A stretch of DNA of 64,000 bases from Candidatus Scatomonas merdigallinarum (GCA_018716305.1 DVKB01000032.1:204085-268084), one strand, 5' to 3'. Counted from the stretch's first letter, positions 53,895-63,510 are shown. Numbers and translations are program-made. The notes: generated by a model not told the origin, from the sequence alone.

Positions 53895-53989
53895 CGCGAT
53901 ATCCCTTACATTTCTCTTGCATTTTTGTCACATGCGCATTCCTCAGACAGCATTTGTATCCCCGGGAACATATGCGGTCTTCCCTGTAA

Positions 53990-54036
53990 AATAAAAATTT
54001 CTGACCCATCCAGCTTTTCGGCTGAACAGGTCAGAA
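53990..54036 (-). terminator. Terminator of the large surface hydrolase gene
   Basis: Minus-strand TTCTGACC pairs with GGTCAGAA with an inner CAGC/GCTG stem, then ATTTTTATTTT. Confidence 0.88.
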
Positions 54037-54051
54037 CTGTTTTGTTACTTT

Positions 54052-57000
54052 TTATTTCCGTACCGCTTTTCTTTTCAGAATCAGCGCTGCAGCAGCCGCC
54101 GCAGCTGCCAGAAGCATTGCTGCCGTCCAGATTTCCGGTGCCGCCAGGTCGCCGGTCTCCGCGGAAGAGCCGCTGTTCTGGGAACTTCCGGGGTTCTGCT
54201 GACCGCTCTGGGCTCCGCCAGTCTGACTGCCGCCCTGATTCTGGTCATGATCCTGCCCATCTCCCTGATCCTGCTGGCTGTCATCGGGATCTTCCGGCTG
54301 TTCCGGTTTTCCATCATCCGGATCTTCCGGTTTTTCATCACCCGGATCTTCTGCCGCTTCTTCCACGCAGACTGCCGTGATCTCCAGATCGCCGGTGATC
54401 TGCGCTCCCGGAATCGTCAGGATACCGGAGACCGGGTCGTAGGCATACGCCTCTTGGGAAAGTTCCTGTCCGCCGATGTTTACCGTAATGCTCTCCGGCA
54501 GTTTCCAGCCTTCTGCCGCCGCGATCCTGCCGGTGTACGCCTGGCCTTCCGCAGCCGTCTCAGCGCCTTCGAAGCTTCCGTTCTGAACGGATACGGTCAC
54601 CGCATATGTTGCCGGCGCCGGCTCTTCGCCCTCTTCTGCCGGAAGGATCTCGGAGCGGTCCCGGACTCTCAGACGGTTGCCCTCCGCGTCGTGAGATACG
54701 AATCCCACAGCGCTGATGTACGCCCCTTCTTTTACAAACTCTTCCAGAACCTGTGAAGTCTCGTCTGAGTATCCGATATATCCGTCGATGAATACCCGGC
54801 ACGCCTCGCCGCTGTCATCCTGTACGGTGATGCTCTCCACGATTCCGCCTGCCATGGTAACTGCTGTGGCTTCGCCCTCTACCCGGACAAGTTTTCCGAA
54901 GTTGGCCGCGTAGTCGTTGGCTTCCTTCGTAGTCGTATCCGTGATCACCACCTCTTTTGACCCCTCAAGCACGGTCACATTGATGGCTGACAGCTGTTTG
55001 TCCCCGATGTACTCGCTGACAGATCCGGTCACCTGTACCTGATCCCCCCGGCGGATATTGCTGTCGTCGATGGGGAATACATTGATTCCGTTGCCTTCCT
55101 CATCCTGGATGTAAATGGTGTTGAAGAATGCGTTTCCGCTCTCGGCAGTGCCGTTGGCCACGGTGCCGACTACGGTAAATACTTCTCCGTCCGCTCCCGC
55201 CCGGGCCTCCTGGATGGTGCTGATCACAGGCTCTACCTTCACGCCGCTTAAAAGGTTCTGCGCCATGATGCCGTTGGCGTAGGACACCTGATCTTCCGCA
55301 GCCACCTCAAAGTTGGAGCAGAATACGGTTCCGCAGGCATAAACGCGGCCTTCTCCCACTGCCTCGGTAGCCATGGATACCACGTCGCCCTTCTGTACCA
55401 CTGCCGTCTCCGGATCATATGCCGCGCTGTAGCTCAATACCGGCTTGTCATGTCCCTGAGCCGGAGCCTTGCTGTTGATGGAGTAGGTGGTGTCATGCCC
55501 GTAGACGATAGCCTCGCCCTCCCCTACGCTGACGGAGCATCCGGAGTAGGAGCTGTATGCCAGCCCGGATTCTTTCACGCCTGCCAGGATGCTCTGGACC
55601 GCCGGATCCGCACTCTCATAGTTAAAGTCGTCGAAATAAAGTCTGTAGGGCTGTCCGCCGTTCTCATCCTGGTCGATGAGCTCATCGTCGTTGACGCGCA
55701 TAGTGGAACCGATACCCTCCAGCAGGGCATTCGCCTGTGCGTAAGAGGTGTACGGAAGTCCGCTGTTGGCATCCTGATAGTCCGCCAGACCGCAGACAAC
55801 CACCGTGCCGCCGCCCTTTACATAGTCGCTGACAACCTGGATAAAGTCTTCCTCAAATACGCTGGGCTGGGCGTCTCCGGTGTAGTCGCTGGTGTATTTC
55901 AGCGGCGCGGAGATCACGAAGAGCGCCACGTCTTCCAGCATTTCCGAAGTCACTTCCTCGCCCGGCTGCACGATCTTCACCTGGATGTTGTCAGAAGTTC
56001 CCATATTGATAAAGTTGGTCATGTTTCCGGAATAATATCCGTTTACATAGTCGTTGTAATGTGTGCCGTCCACCAGTACCTTTGTGGCAATGGACGGGTC
56101 GGACACGCTCAGCTTCAGTACGTCTGTGAAGGTGTACTCTTCCCCGCCGATGGTGGCTTTCAGTTCAGCGTTGATGTTAAATCCGCCTGCCTGGTCCGCC
56201 GTGTAGGGGAAGGAATACTCGTATGACGCCCTGGCGCCGATGACGCCGTTCTCTCCAAGCGCTGCTGCGTCTGCCGTGTGGAAGGGATCTGTCTGGCCTT
56301 CCATGGTGTAGGTCAGTGAAGTCACTGTCATGTCATCGCTTAAATTGTTGAAGATCTGGCTGGAGATCCGGATCTCATCCCCCTTGATGGGCATGGCCAC
56401 ATCGCTGGATGTATTGGAGATACCAGCGTTTACACTCTCGCCGGTCCATACCGGGGCGGTCACGGCGATGTCCTTGTCCGCCTGAGTCACTCGCAGGTAG
56501 TAGTAACCGTATCCGGTGGAAAGGCTGTCAAACTCCACTGTCGCGCTGCCGCCGGTAAATGTCTTCTCCGCCAGCGTCTGTCCGCCGTTGACGATGACTT
56601 CCACCTTCGTCTCGCCGGCAGTGTCGGTGGGGTCGGAAATCTCTGCTGTGATATGGATTTCCTCCTGCTCGTCAAGGATGGATCCCATAGCGTTTCCATT
56701 CAGGGAATACAGGATGGACAGATCATTGTCCTCTGTGGCGTACACGCGGTAATTCTTCATGGCGTCGTAGATCGCTTCCTCGGAAAGTCCGTCGGAGAGC
56801 ACCACGCTTCTTGCCGTGTTGGAATCCCCCCAGTTTCCTTTGTGGTTGTCCTGGTTGTTGGTCGGAGCCACATGCCAGCCCTTGTCAAGCGCTCTGGTGT
56901 AGTAGCTGTAGGAGGGGAAATAGCCGGAGCTTCCAATGGCTCCCTCGCCGTTGCCCACCTCGATCAGCGTGATCTGATTGTCGATCACCGGGTCATAGAG

Positions 57001-59541
57001 GGCGAAATCCATGAAATCTCCAAAGGTGTCGCCCGGGTGGTTGAACTGGGAGATGGTTTCCGGATTCGCCTTCAGCGTGTCATAATATGCTTCCAGCACT
57101 TCATAGTTGTCGCCCTTCTTATAAGGAGCCGCGTTTCTGTTCTCAAATCCTTCCGAATTGAAGGTATTGATATGTCCCGGAGCGCCGCCGGACCATGTCA
57201 TCTCAAATCCGTAGATCCCGACGAAGTCGCCCTCCTGGGCGGTGATGGCTCTGGCGCCCTCACGGCCTTCTGCCCAGGAAGCATTCACTTCCTCCGCGTT
57301 CTCATCGCCAAGGTGCGTCGTCCCGGCACTGGGAAGCCCGCTCTGTCCCTCGAAGGAGTTGGAGTGGTCTGTCAGCGCCAGGAAGTCCAGATTCGGCACA
57401 TCCGCCGCATGCTGGAACGCCTGCTCCACGGTTCCTGTCCCGTCGGAAAGGTTGGTGTGGGCGTGAAGCTGTCCGAAATACAGGCCATAGTCGTCGATCA
57501 TCATGGGCGCTTTGTATGTAAAAGTATACACTTCTCCGGTCTGGGCTTCGGTATCTGTGCCCGCCGGGATGTACGCCAGGGCTTTTACGATGATCGGCTT
57601 GTCTTTGGCCGGAGTCTCCGCGATCTCAATGGGTCCGCTGTATTTCTGTTCTTCGGTTCCTGCAACCGGATCCGCCGGCTCCGTGCCGTCTGTGTTCATA
57701 GTGTAATAAATCTCTGCGCCCTCAGCCGCCTCAAGGGTGATCTTCTGCTTTGCCACCACGCTGGCGCCGCTCTTGGGAGCCGCCTCCACTTCAAGGCCCT
57801 CCACCGTGGACGGCTCATCCGGTTCCTCCGGGATGTCGGTCACCTGATAAAACGCAAGCGCGAACATGCCCTCGCTGCCTTCACTGATCTTGTAGTACGC
57901 GCTCCAGTTGCCGTTGCTGTCATACCACTCCATGTAAGCGTCGCGGACAGTATTCTTCACATAGTAAAGTCCGTTTCCGGCGTCCTCCAGCACCCACTTG
58001 TCGTTCTTCTCGCCCAGAGGCATGCTGGAATAGCTGTCTCCCATACCGATATTCTGGCCGCCGTAGGAGAAGCTGTATGTTCCGTCTCCGTTGTCCTTCA
58101 CCGTCCATACGTCTTTTTCCGTATAACCGGAAAGGATTCCGTCTTCTTCCTCTGTCACATCGGTTCCCCTGTTGTAAAAACCGGTATACTCAGAAGAAAG
58201 AGCCTTATTGTACGCCGGGGCGTAGATCACTACCTGATCTCCGTCCGCGATGGGAGCTTCCGGTTCCGGATCCGGCGTGACAGATCCATCCACTTTGCAG
58301 AAGGAAAGCTGGAACTGGCCGTCCGTCGCCGCGCTGCTGGAATTGTAGGTGCTCCAGTTGCTGTACTGATCGTACCATTCCATGTAATTGCCCCGGCCGG
58401 TATTTCTAACGTTATACAGACCGTCCCCGAGATCGATCAGTTCCCAGCCGTCATGGACTGCGCCCAGATCCATGCTGGCATAGCTGTCTCCCAGACCGAT
58501 ATTCTGTCCGTCCTGGCCGAAGCTGTATGTCCCATCGTCATTTACTGTGACAGTCCAGATATCCGCATCCGTGTACCCGGTCACCGTTCCGTCTGCCTCA
58601 ATGGTGATATCCGTTCCTACATTATAGAATCCGGTCTTCTCTGAAGACAATGCCTTCCTGTACGCCGGGGCGTAGATCACTACCTGGTCCCCGTCCCGGA
58701 GCACAGGCTCCTCCTGTCCGCTTTCCGCGACGGTATACTGCAGGGTCTGCACTGCGCTGTATACGCCCTCCAGAACTGCCGCTGCCTTCAGGGTGGTGTC
58801 TTCGGTGATCACCGGCTGATGATCCCCGCTGTAAAGCTCCCTGGTCCCGCTGCTGGTGGGATCGCTGCCGTCTAGGGTAAAATAGATCTCTGCTCCCGCA
58901 GTTTCGGAAGTCAGAGTCACCGCAGTTCCCTTTTCCACTTCTCCCGCCTGGGGAACTGCCTGGGGAGCCGCTACCGTGATCTCCCCGGATCCGCTTTCCT
59001 CCAGTCTGTACAGGGTGAACTCCGAGGGATATCCCGCCGGATTTCCCTGCACCGTAGTTGTTTTATAGCCTCGGAATTTATTCTGGGAGCCCTTGTTGCT
59101 GGCCAGGACTACGGTATCCTCTCCCTGGCCGGAAAAGGTAAACTTCCCGTCTTCAAAAGTCCATTTCCACTGATATTCTCCTGCAGAAATTCCATTGCTG
59201 TTGCCGCCTTTCGGCTGCACGGAGACTCCGTTGCTGTCTGTCAGAACCACCTGATCCCCGTTTACGGTAATCTCCCACACCGCGCTTTGGGCAGGATTTT
59301 CCAGACTGCCGCCGTCTGCTGCCATCTGCTCTGCCGTGATCCAGGTTCCGTCCAGTACCCCCGGAGCATACCCGGTGTCTGTCACCATAACATACGTTCC
59401 GGTGGCAAAGGATGCCGGATCCGTTACCTTCTGATATGTTTCAGAAGCGGCGGAAACCATTGCCGGAATCAGAGACAGCGTCATCAGGGCTGTCAGAAGC
59501 AAGGCAAGAAACCGTTTTATCTTACTTCGTTTCCGCATCAT
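54052..59541 (-). CDS. Giant surface PHP-type (CehA/McbA-like) metallohydrolase
   Basis: 1829 residues. The signal peptide (1-32) is followed by a beta-rich domain, a chitobiase-type domain (EIYFTLDGSDPTSSG), and two copies of a module of about 150 residues starting DGDQVVIYAPAY. A second chitobiase-type domain precedes the PHP domain: GQLHAHTNLSDGTGT (about 688) and ALTDHSNS (about 723). Further on are Ig-like regions, an OB-fold nuclease-type domain (FFNTIYIQDEEGNGINVFP), a Pro/Asp/Glu/Gln spacer, ETGD, a membrane helix and KRKAVRK. Likely a wall-anchored phosphoesterase. AGGAGG precedes two adjacent ATGs; the second (59538) has better spacing. Confidence 0.88.
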   Translation of the reverse strand: MMRKRSKIKRFLALLLTALMTLSLIPAMVSAASETYQKVTDPASFATGTYVMVTDTGYAPGVLDGTWITAEQMAADGGSLENPAQSAVWEITVNGDQVVLTDSNGVSVQPKGGNSNGISAGEYQWKWTFEDGKFTFSGQGEDTVVLASNKGSQNKFRGYKTTTVQGNPAGYPSEFTLYRLEESGSGEITVAAPQAVPQAGEVEKGTAVTLTSETAGAEIYFTLDGSDPTSSGTRELYSGDHQPVITEDTTLKAAAVLEGVYSAVQTLQYTVAESGQEEPVLRDGDQVVIYAPAYRKALSSEKTGFYNVGTDITIEADGTVTGYTDADIWTVTVNDDGTYSFGQDGQNIGLGDSYASMDLGAVHDGWELIDLGDGLYNVRNTGRGNYMEWYDQYSNWSTYNSSSAATDGQFQLSFCKVDGSVTPDPEPEAPIADGDQVVIYAPAYNKALSSEYTGFYNRGTDVTEEEDGILSGYTEKDVWTVKDNGDGTYSFSYGGQNIGMGDSYSSMPLGEKNDKWVLEDAGNGLYYVKNTVRDAYMEWYDSNGNWSAYYKISEGSEGMFALAFYQVTDIPEEPDEPSTVEGLEVEAAPKSGASVVAKQKITLEAAEGAEIYYTMNTDGTEPADPVAGTEEQKYSGPIEIAETPAKDKPIIVKALAYIPAGTDTEAQTGEVYTFTYKAPMMIDDYGLYFGQLHAHTNLSDGTGTVEQAFQHAADVPNLDFLALTDHSNSFEGQSGLPSAGTTHLGDENAEEVNASWAEGREGARAITAQEGDFVGIYGFEMTWSGGAPGHINTFNSEGFENRNAAPYKKGDNYEVLEAYYDTLKANPETISQFNHPGDTFGDFMDFALYDPVIDNQITLIEVGNGEGAIGSSGYFPSYSYYTRALDKGWHVAPTNNQDNHKGNWGDSNTARSVVLSDGLSEEAIYDAMKNYRVYATEDNDLSILYSLNGNAMGSILDEQEEIHITAEISDPTDTAGETKVEVIVNGGQTLAEKTFTGGSATVEFDSLSTGYGYYYLRVTQADKDIAVTAPVWTGESVNAGISNTSSDVAMPIKGDEIRISSQIFNNLSDDMTVTSLTYTMEGQTDPFHTADAAALGENGVIGARASYEYSFPYTADQAGGFNINAELKATIGGEEYTFTDVLKLSVSDPSIATKVLVDGTHYNDYVNGYYSGNMTNFINMGTSDNIQVKIVQPGEEVTSEMLEDVALFVISAPLKYTSDYTGDAQPSVFEEDFIQVVSDYVKGGGTVVVCGLADYQDANSGLPYTSYAQANALLEGIGSTMRVNDDELIDQDENGGQPYRLYFDDFNYESADPAVQSILAGVKESGLAYSSYSGCSVSVGEGEAIVYGHDTTYSINSKAPAQGHDKPVLSYSAAYDPETAVVQKGDVVSMATEAVGEGRVYACGTVFCSNFEVAAEDQVSYANGIMAQNLLSGVKVEPVISTIQEARAGADGEVFTVVGTVANGTAESGNAFFNTIYIQDEEGNGINVFPIDDSNIRRGDQVQVTGSVSEYIGDKQLSAINVTVLEGSKEVVITDTTTKEANDYAANFGKLVRVEGEATAVTMAGGIVESITVQDDSGEACRVFIDGYIGYSDETSQVLEEFVKEGAYISAVGFVSHDAEGNRLRVRDRSEILPAEEGEEPAPATYAVTVSVQNGSFEGAETAAEGQAYTGRIAAAEGWKLPESITVNIGGQELSQEAYAYDPVSGILTIPGAQITGDLEITAVCVEEAAEDPGDEKPEDPDDGKPEQPEDPDDSQQDQGDGQDHDQNQGGSQTGGAQSGQQNPGSSQNSGSSAETGDLAAPEIWTAAMLLAAAAAAAALILKRKAVRK
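57810..58700 (-). repeat. Two-copy domain repeat in the PHP-type gene
   Basis: Two consecutive modules share DGDQVVIYAPAY.KALSSE, TGFYN.GTD, DGTYSF..GQNIG.GDSY.SM.LG and YMEWYD, about 65 percent alike by eye. The shared nucleotide stretches make this a site for unequal recombination. Confidence 0.85.
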
Positions 59542-59608
59542 TTTCCTCCTCTACTTTTTCTGTAAATCTATCCTCTTTTTGTCTTTCCCGGCGGACCGCC
59601 GGATCTAT

Positions 59609-60772
59609 TTAAACACCGGTTCTTTTCACCGTCCGGGACATCATCCCGGCGCTGATCAGGGCCACCAGTGGAACCGTCAGCAGAATTCCCAGAGACCCGG
59701 CCACACTCTGGAGAATTTCCAGACAGATGTAGTCCGTGTTCACCAGCTGCAGGAAAGGAATCTCATAGGTCTGCACCAGAATCATCATATTCAGGGAAGA
59801 TCCGGCAAACGCCAGGATCAGAGTATTGGCCATAGTTCCCATAGCGTCTCTTCCCACATGCATGCCGGAGCGGAACAGCTCCCGGGCTTTCAGCCCCGGG
59901 TTCTGAGTTTTTACTTCCCACATAGAAGACACAATTCCCAGAGCTACGTCCATAACGGCGCCCAGGGCGGAAATCAGCACCCCGCACACCAGAAGTCCGC
60001 TGATCCTCAGCCCCTTGTCCGCCCCGTATAGGATCAGATTTTCCGCCTCCTGCATATTAAAACCATTCATAGGTGTAATCGTCCCCACAACAGCGGCGGC
60101 CGCTCCCGCAGCCAGCACCCCGCCCACGCAGCCCAGCACCCCGCAGAAGGTCTTTTGGGAATATCCGTTCAGCAGGATCAGAGAAACCACCGCTGTCACT
60201 GCCGTAATGGCCAAAGTCACAGGGATCGCCGGCGTTCCCCGGATCAGCCCGGGGATCAGGATAAACCAGATCGCGCAGAGGGTAAATACCAGCCCGGCCA
60301 GCGCTCCCACGCCTTTTTTTCCACCCAGGAAAATCAACAGAGCAAAAAAGAGCAGCAAAAAAATCCCCAGCACCCTTCCTCTGTCATAATTAAACACGGA
60401 GGCGTAATAGGATCCGTTCTCGTCAGTCATAATCCGTACAATAATCCGGTCCCCCTCCTGCACATCCACATTAAAAAGAGCGCTCATATAATTGGTGACC
60501 TGCATGATCTCACCCTTGTGAGCGCCGGACAGAATCTCAATCTCCAATTCCTGATCTCCCACCCGCCGGCCTTCCGCGTTATCATAGTCGGGGGCGGCAT
60601 GGTCCTCCAGCACAGCCGTTACTTTAGCCGTTTCATAGACCAGCCGGCTGGAACTGCTGGCTGTCTCATCTTTTTCCGGGCGGTTCAGCCACACTCCTAT
60701 GCCCGCCAGGATCCCCACCACCAATACAAAGGGCAGGATCCTCCATAACTGTTTCAGAACTTTCTCTTTCAT
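59609..60772 (-). CDS. YibE/F-family membrane protein
   Basis: 387 residues: one N-terminal helix, an extracellular beta domain (YETAKVTAVLEDHAA, GEIMQVTNYMSALFNVDVQEGDRIIV) and then about seven membrane helices with GVGALAGLVFTLCAIWFILIPGL and ISALGAVMDVALGIVSSMWEV. Function of the family is unknown; transport has been suggested. It lies 67 bp upstream of the giant hydrolase and may be co-transcribed. A -10 TATAAT (60848-60853) stands upstream with only a weak -35. Confidence 0.9.
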   Translation of the reverse strand: MKEKVLKQLWRILPFVLVVGILAGIGVWLNRPEKDETASSSSRLVYETAKVTAVLEDHAAPDYDNAEGRRVGDQELEIEILSGAHKGEIMQVTNYMSALFNVDVQEGDRIIVRIMTDENGSYYASVFNYDRGRVLGIFLLLFFALLIFLGGKKGVGALAGLVFTLCAIWFILIPGLIRGTPAIPVTLAITAVTAVVSLILLNGYSQKTFCGVLGCVGGVLAAGAAAAVVGTITPMNGFNMQEAENLILYGADKGLRISGLLVCGVLISALGAVMDVALGIVSSMWEVKTQNPGLKARELFRSGMHVGRDAMGTMANTLILAFAGSSLNMMILVQTYEIPFLQLVNTDYICLEILQSVAGSLGILLTVPLVALISAGMMSRTVKRTGV

Positions 60773-61104
60773 GTCTTCCTTCCCGTCTTTTCCAGGCTTC
60801 CCCCTCCTTAAATTGAAAGCAGAGATGCCCTGTTTAGTCAGCTACTTATTATAGAAAAGTATTGTTAAAACCAAGGGGCTTCTTCTGTAAACTTTTGGCA
60901 AAGGAGTTTGCGGCAAAAATTTTCCTAACAAAAAACGCCCCTGGCGTAAGCAGGAGACGCTGCATATACATCTTATAAAAAGGCAGGGGTAGGCTTGCGG
61001 GAGCAGGAAATTCGGAGTTTCCTCATCCCTTCCCCGGCTCTCATAGTCCTCCCTCCGGATATTTCCCCTCCGCTTTTTATCTACCCGGATCCACGCCTCC
61101 AGGG
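60773..61104. other. 332-bp stretch without a supported gene
   Basis: It holds the probable promoter of the YibE/F gene (minus-strand TATAAT 60848-60853, -35-like TTGGTT 60869-60874, short spacer) and otherwise nothing I recognise. A short minus-strand frame (60842-61114) has no ribosome site or homology and is not called. Confidence 0.6.
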
Positions 61105-61497
61105 TCAGAGGCACGGGATGATCTTGCGTTTATTCTCATTTTCCTCGCCCTTATCAAGCCAGTAAAGCCTTGCCCTTCCGGAATCAACCGTCAGCTCGTA
61201 AGTTACAGTAAGCTCACTTCCTTTATCCCGTTCTAATGCAGTGCCTCCAAAAATAGATTCTTTATCATTGAAATCCTCATAATCTGCTGTATAGGAGCCG
61301 GTATAGGTATCTTCCCCTTTGGTCTTATCGCCCTGCAAATCCTTTTCGTCCGTAAGGGCATATTTGCTGAAATGCTGGAGCATATCATTAAAGCCGTTTA
61401 TAACACTATCTTTCAGGTTGTCGCCGCTGCACCCTGTAACAGCAAAAGCCAAACATAAGGAAAGCAAAGCGGCAGTCTGACTTTTTATTTTTCTCAT
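61105..61497 (-). CDS. Small lipoprotein, perhaps C-terminally truncated
   Basis: 130 residues from ATG 61497. The signal peptide ends in the lipobox AVTGC; the remainder contains TDEKDLQGDKTKGEDTYTGSY and GTALERDKGSELTVTYELTVDSGRARLYWLDKGEEN, a beta-rich region like small lipoproteins beside peptide-exporter genes. The sequence then changes to NKRKIIPCL and stops. From memory relatives continue beyond this point, so the end may be lost. It follows remnants of an ABC permease, supporting a decayed exporter locus. Confidence 0.6.
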   Translation of the reverse strand: MRKIKSQTAALLSLCLAFAVTGCSGDNLKDSVINGFNDMLQHFSKYALTDEKDLQGDKTKGEDTYTGSYTADYEDFNDKESIFGGTALERDKGSELTVTYELTVDSGRARLYWLDKGEENENKRKIIPCL

Positions 61498-61527
61498 ATC
61501 ATCACCCGCCAATCCTCGTTACAATAT

Positions 61528-61581
61528 TCATGCCCATAAGAGCATAATGGTAGAAATCGCAGTTAAAATTTTGTTCTTCAT
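61528..61581 (-). pseudogene. Seventeen-codon remnant of a secreted protein gene
   Basis: AAGGAG precedes ATG 61581. The peptide MKNKILTAISTIMLLWA looks like a signal peptide cut short by TGA. It lies between the permease remnant and the lipoprotein gene. Confidence 0.35.
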
Positions 61582-61586
61582 TGTAG

Positions 61587-62067
61587 TTATCTCCTTTCAG
61601 ACGCGCCGTACCGCGCGCAGGATACGGCAAGCGCCAAAACAGTGATCCCCACCCCAGCAGGCAGCCAGGCGATTTGTGTTTCATAAACACCTTCCGCAGC
61701 TCTCCCATACGCCACCATGATCAGATAGAACGGATAGCTCATCGGGTAGGCAAACCATTTTTTGTGTTTATCATAAGCACGAAAGGTACAATGGAAGCCA
61801 GACCGATACCCACTGAAAAAACGGAAGACTGCATGATCGCAGCCATTGGAATGGCGGCGGCATAGATACCGCATACATTTTTGCAGACATATAACGGCTC
61901 AAGGATAAAATTATAGTCCTGCGTATGGGTAACGATGGCTGCACAGATGTAGTACGCCCCATGGACATAGCCATCTGAAATGCCGCCAGCAAAATCAGAA
62001 CTGTGAATTTAGCAAGACACAGTTTCGCCCTGCTGACCGGCAGGGACTGAATGCGTGAGAGCACCAC
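61587..62067 (-). pseudogene. ABC-2-type permease remnant, frameshifted
   Basis: Three different minus-strand frames must be joined to read one membrane protein: SRIQSLPVSRAKLCLAKFTV, then YYICAAIVTHTQDYNFILEP and MAAIMQSSVFSVGIGLASIV, then WFAYPMSYPFYLIMVAYGRA, ending GASERR and a stop at 61587. The first segment matches the start of lantibiotic-immunity or multidrug ABC permeases just after their first helix. At least two frameshifts and a missing N-terminus make it non-functional. Confidence 0.7.
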
Positions 62068-62195
62068 CTATGTCCCCAACATCAAGAAATATCTGTTGGC
62101 TACCCTGTATAACTCCTATCTGCCATCGACAACTACTATGCGGCCCTGGTAAAACACGGCCTGTACGACGGCGTAGAAAGGAGGCAGTTACTTAT
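62060..62195 (+). pseudogene. RepA-type replication-initiator fragment of a conjugative element
   Basis: In one frame STTYVPNIKKYLLATLYN and, after a shift near 62115, SAIDNYYAALVKHGLYDG. Together these resemble the C-terminal part of replication-initiator/DUF6017-type proteins carried by Firmicutes integrative conjugative elements. No start or remainder is present. The match is from memory of the family. Confidence 0.4.
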
Positions 62196-62268
62196 GCGGG
62201 AAGAAATCACTCAGTGCGCGGTTTCCCTCAGCTCGATTTTTTCATTACCGACTCAATGATCGAGGGAA

Positions 62269-62655
62269 TCATTTTAATCTGTGATAGCAAATGTTCTTTC
62301 CGGCGCCCTCCTGTTTCAGTTCGCCGGATGCCACTAATTTCCGCAGTGCCCCTTCGATGGAGCTGATACTGAGCGAAGGGCAAAGCTCACGGATGTCCTG
62401 CTTCGTAAACCGGCCGATTTTCTCCATGGCAGCCCGGCGCACAGTCTCCAGGGCAGGGAGTTTGGTCTCCACTAGAGCAAAGCGATCTTCAAAGTCCTTG
62501 CAGGCGGAAAGAATGGTCCCCAGCAGATACTTGATGAACGGAACCACATCTTCGGTGCCTTCATGCCATCCGATCTGCGCCTGGCCCAGGACATTATAAT
62601 AGAGATCCTTATTTTTTGCGATCTTGGCCTCCAGCTTTCCCTTATCAGTATATCA
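62269..62655 (-). pseudogene. C-terminal fragment of a Fic-family protein
   Basis: The frame reads GKLEAKIAKNKDLYYNVLGQ, GWHEGTEDVVPFIKYLLGTI, KIGRFTKQDIRELCPSLSIS and SIEGALRKLVASGELKQEGAG. This is the linker and winged-helix end typical of large bacterial Fic proteins (domain of AMP-transferring HPFxxGNGR enzymes). The catalytic Fic domain is missing and a stop precedes the fragment. Confidence 0.65.
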
Positions 62656-62961
62656 GTTTTAAGGGATACTATACGTCTGTAAGGGAAATCACACCTGTTT
62701 CCGCCATAGATTTTCTCCCGCGGCGTTTTTTATGTCCCATAGTCTTTTTGACTTAGCGATCATCCACGCTTCTCTCCTCCGCCGCGATCTTCCGATGGAG
62801 GTCCGGCAACGCCTGCCCGCTTTCATTTTTGTTTCACTCCATATCATGATAGCAGAACGGGACCGCCAGCGTACCGGCGATCCCGTGTCTTTTCATCCAA
62901 GGATTTTCATTTGTAGTAAATATCAACAATTCTTCTTAATGATTCGGCTTTCTTCCTGCCG
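62656..62961. other. 306-bp stretch of element remnants
   Basis: No intact gene. Minus-strand snippets such as SGQALPDLHRKIAAEERSVDDR followed by a stop suggest another decayed gene that I do not recognise. A hairpin CGGGA-CGCC/GGCG-TCCCG lies at 62858-62885. Confidence 0.5.
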
Positions 62962-63372
62962 TTATTTCAGCAGGTTAATTTCCTTTTGCAGATTTTTCAA
63001 AAATGCGCCTGCGTGCGCGCCGTCCATCTGTGTGTGATGAAATTGAAAAGAAATAGGCAGGTAATACCGAAACCATTTCTTTTTGTATCTGCCCCAAATA
63101 AGAAAGGGATTATTGAAAATGCCGCTGTTCATACCGACAGCTCCGTCAATTTCTGTATCTATGATGGCGGAAGTGCCGATGACCATACTGTTTTCAGATA
63201 AGTCCCTGTCCTGACCGCTTGCGGCGACCTGCGCCGTATATTTCAGATACTCCTCGTTGAATGGATTTAACTCGGCGTGATAGGAAAGATCGCAGGAGCT
63301 GACTTCGCCCTCTTTGTTTTTCACTATGGTATTAACCGCTATGGTGTCATACTGTATGAGTTTATCACCCAC
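62962..63372 (-). pseudogene. Truncated chloramphenicol acetyltransferase
   Basis: 136 residues covering the C-terminal two thirds of a type A CAT: KLIQYDTIAVNTIVKNK, SFQFHHTQMDGAHAGAF with the catalytic His and Asp of HHxxxDG, then the end KNLQKEINLLK. Full enzymes are about 215 residues; the N-terminal 80 or so, needed for the trimer and substrate pocket, are absent and there is no proper start codon. Resistance is therefore unlikely. Confidence 0.8.
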
Positions 63373-63455
63373 CGGAAGTCCAGCTAAGAAATGTCAAGAG
63401 GTGATATAAAAAAAGTTAAATTTATTACAACGAAGCGAAAAGGGTAACCTTAACA

Positions 63456-63480
63456 GACCATTCCCTATATAGGACTGGTC
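63456..63480. repeat. Inverted repeat downstream of the IS110-type transposase gene
   Basis: GACCA (63456-63460) and TGGTC (63476-63480) flank CCTATATAGG, a perfect palindrome. Lies in the noncoding 3' side of the insertion sequence, where ends or bridge-RNA structures can occur in this family. Confidence 0.6.
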
Positions 63481-63510
63481 AGGAACTAAATATCCAGAAT
63501 GCTGTGTTGA

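Noticed and set aside
60842..61114. Minus-strand 90-codon frame upstream of YibE/F
   Set aside because: No ribosome site, no hydrophobic or domain pattern, and it overlaps the probable YibE/F promoter.
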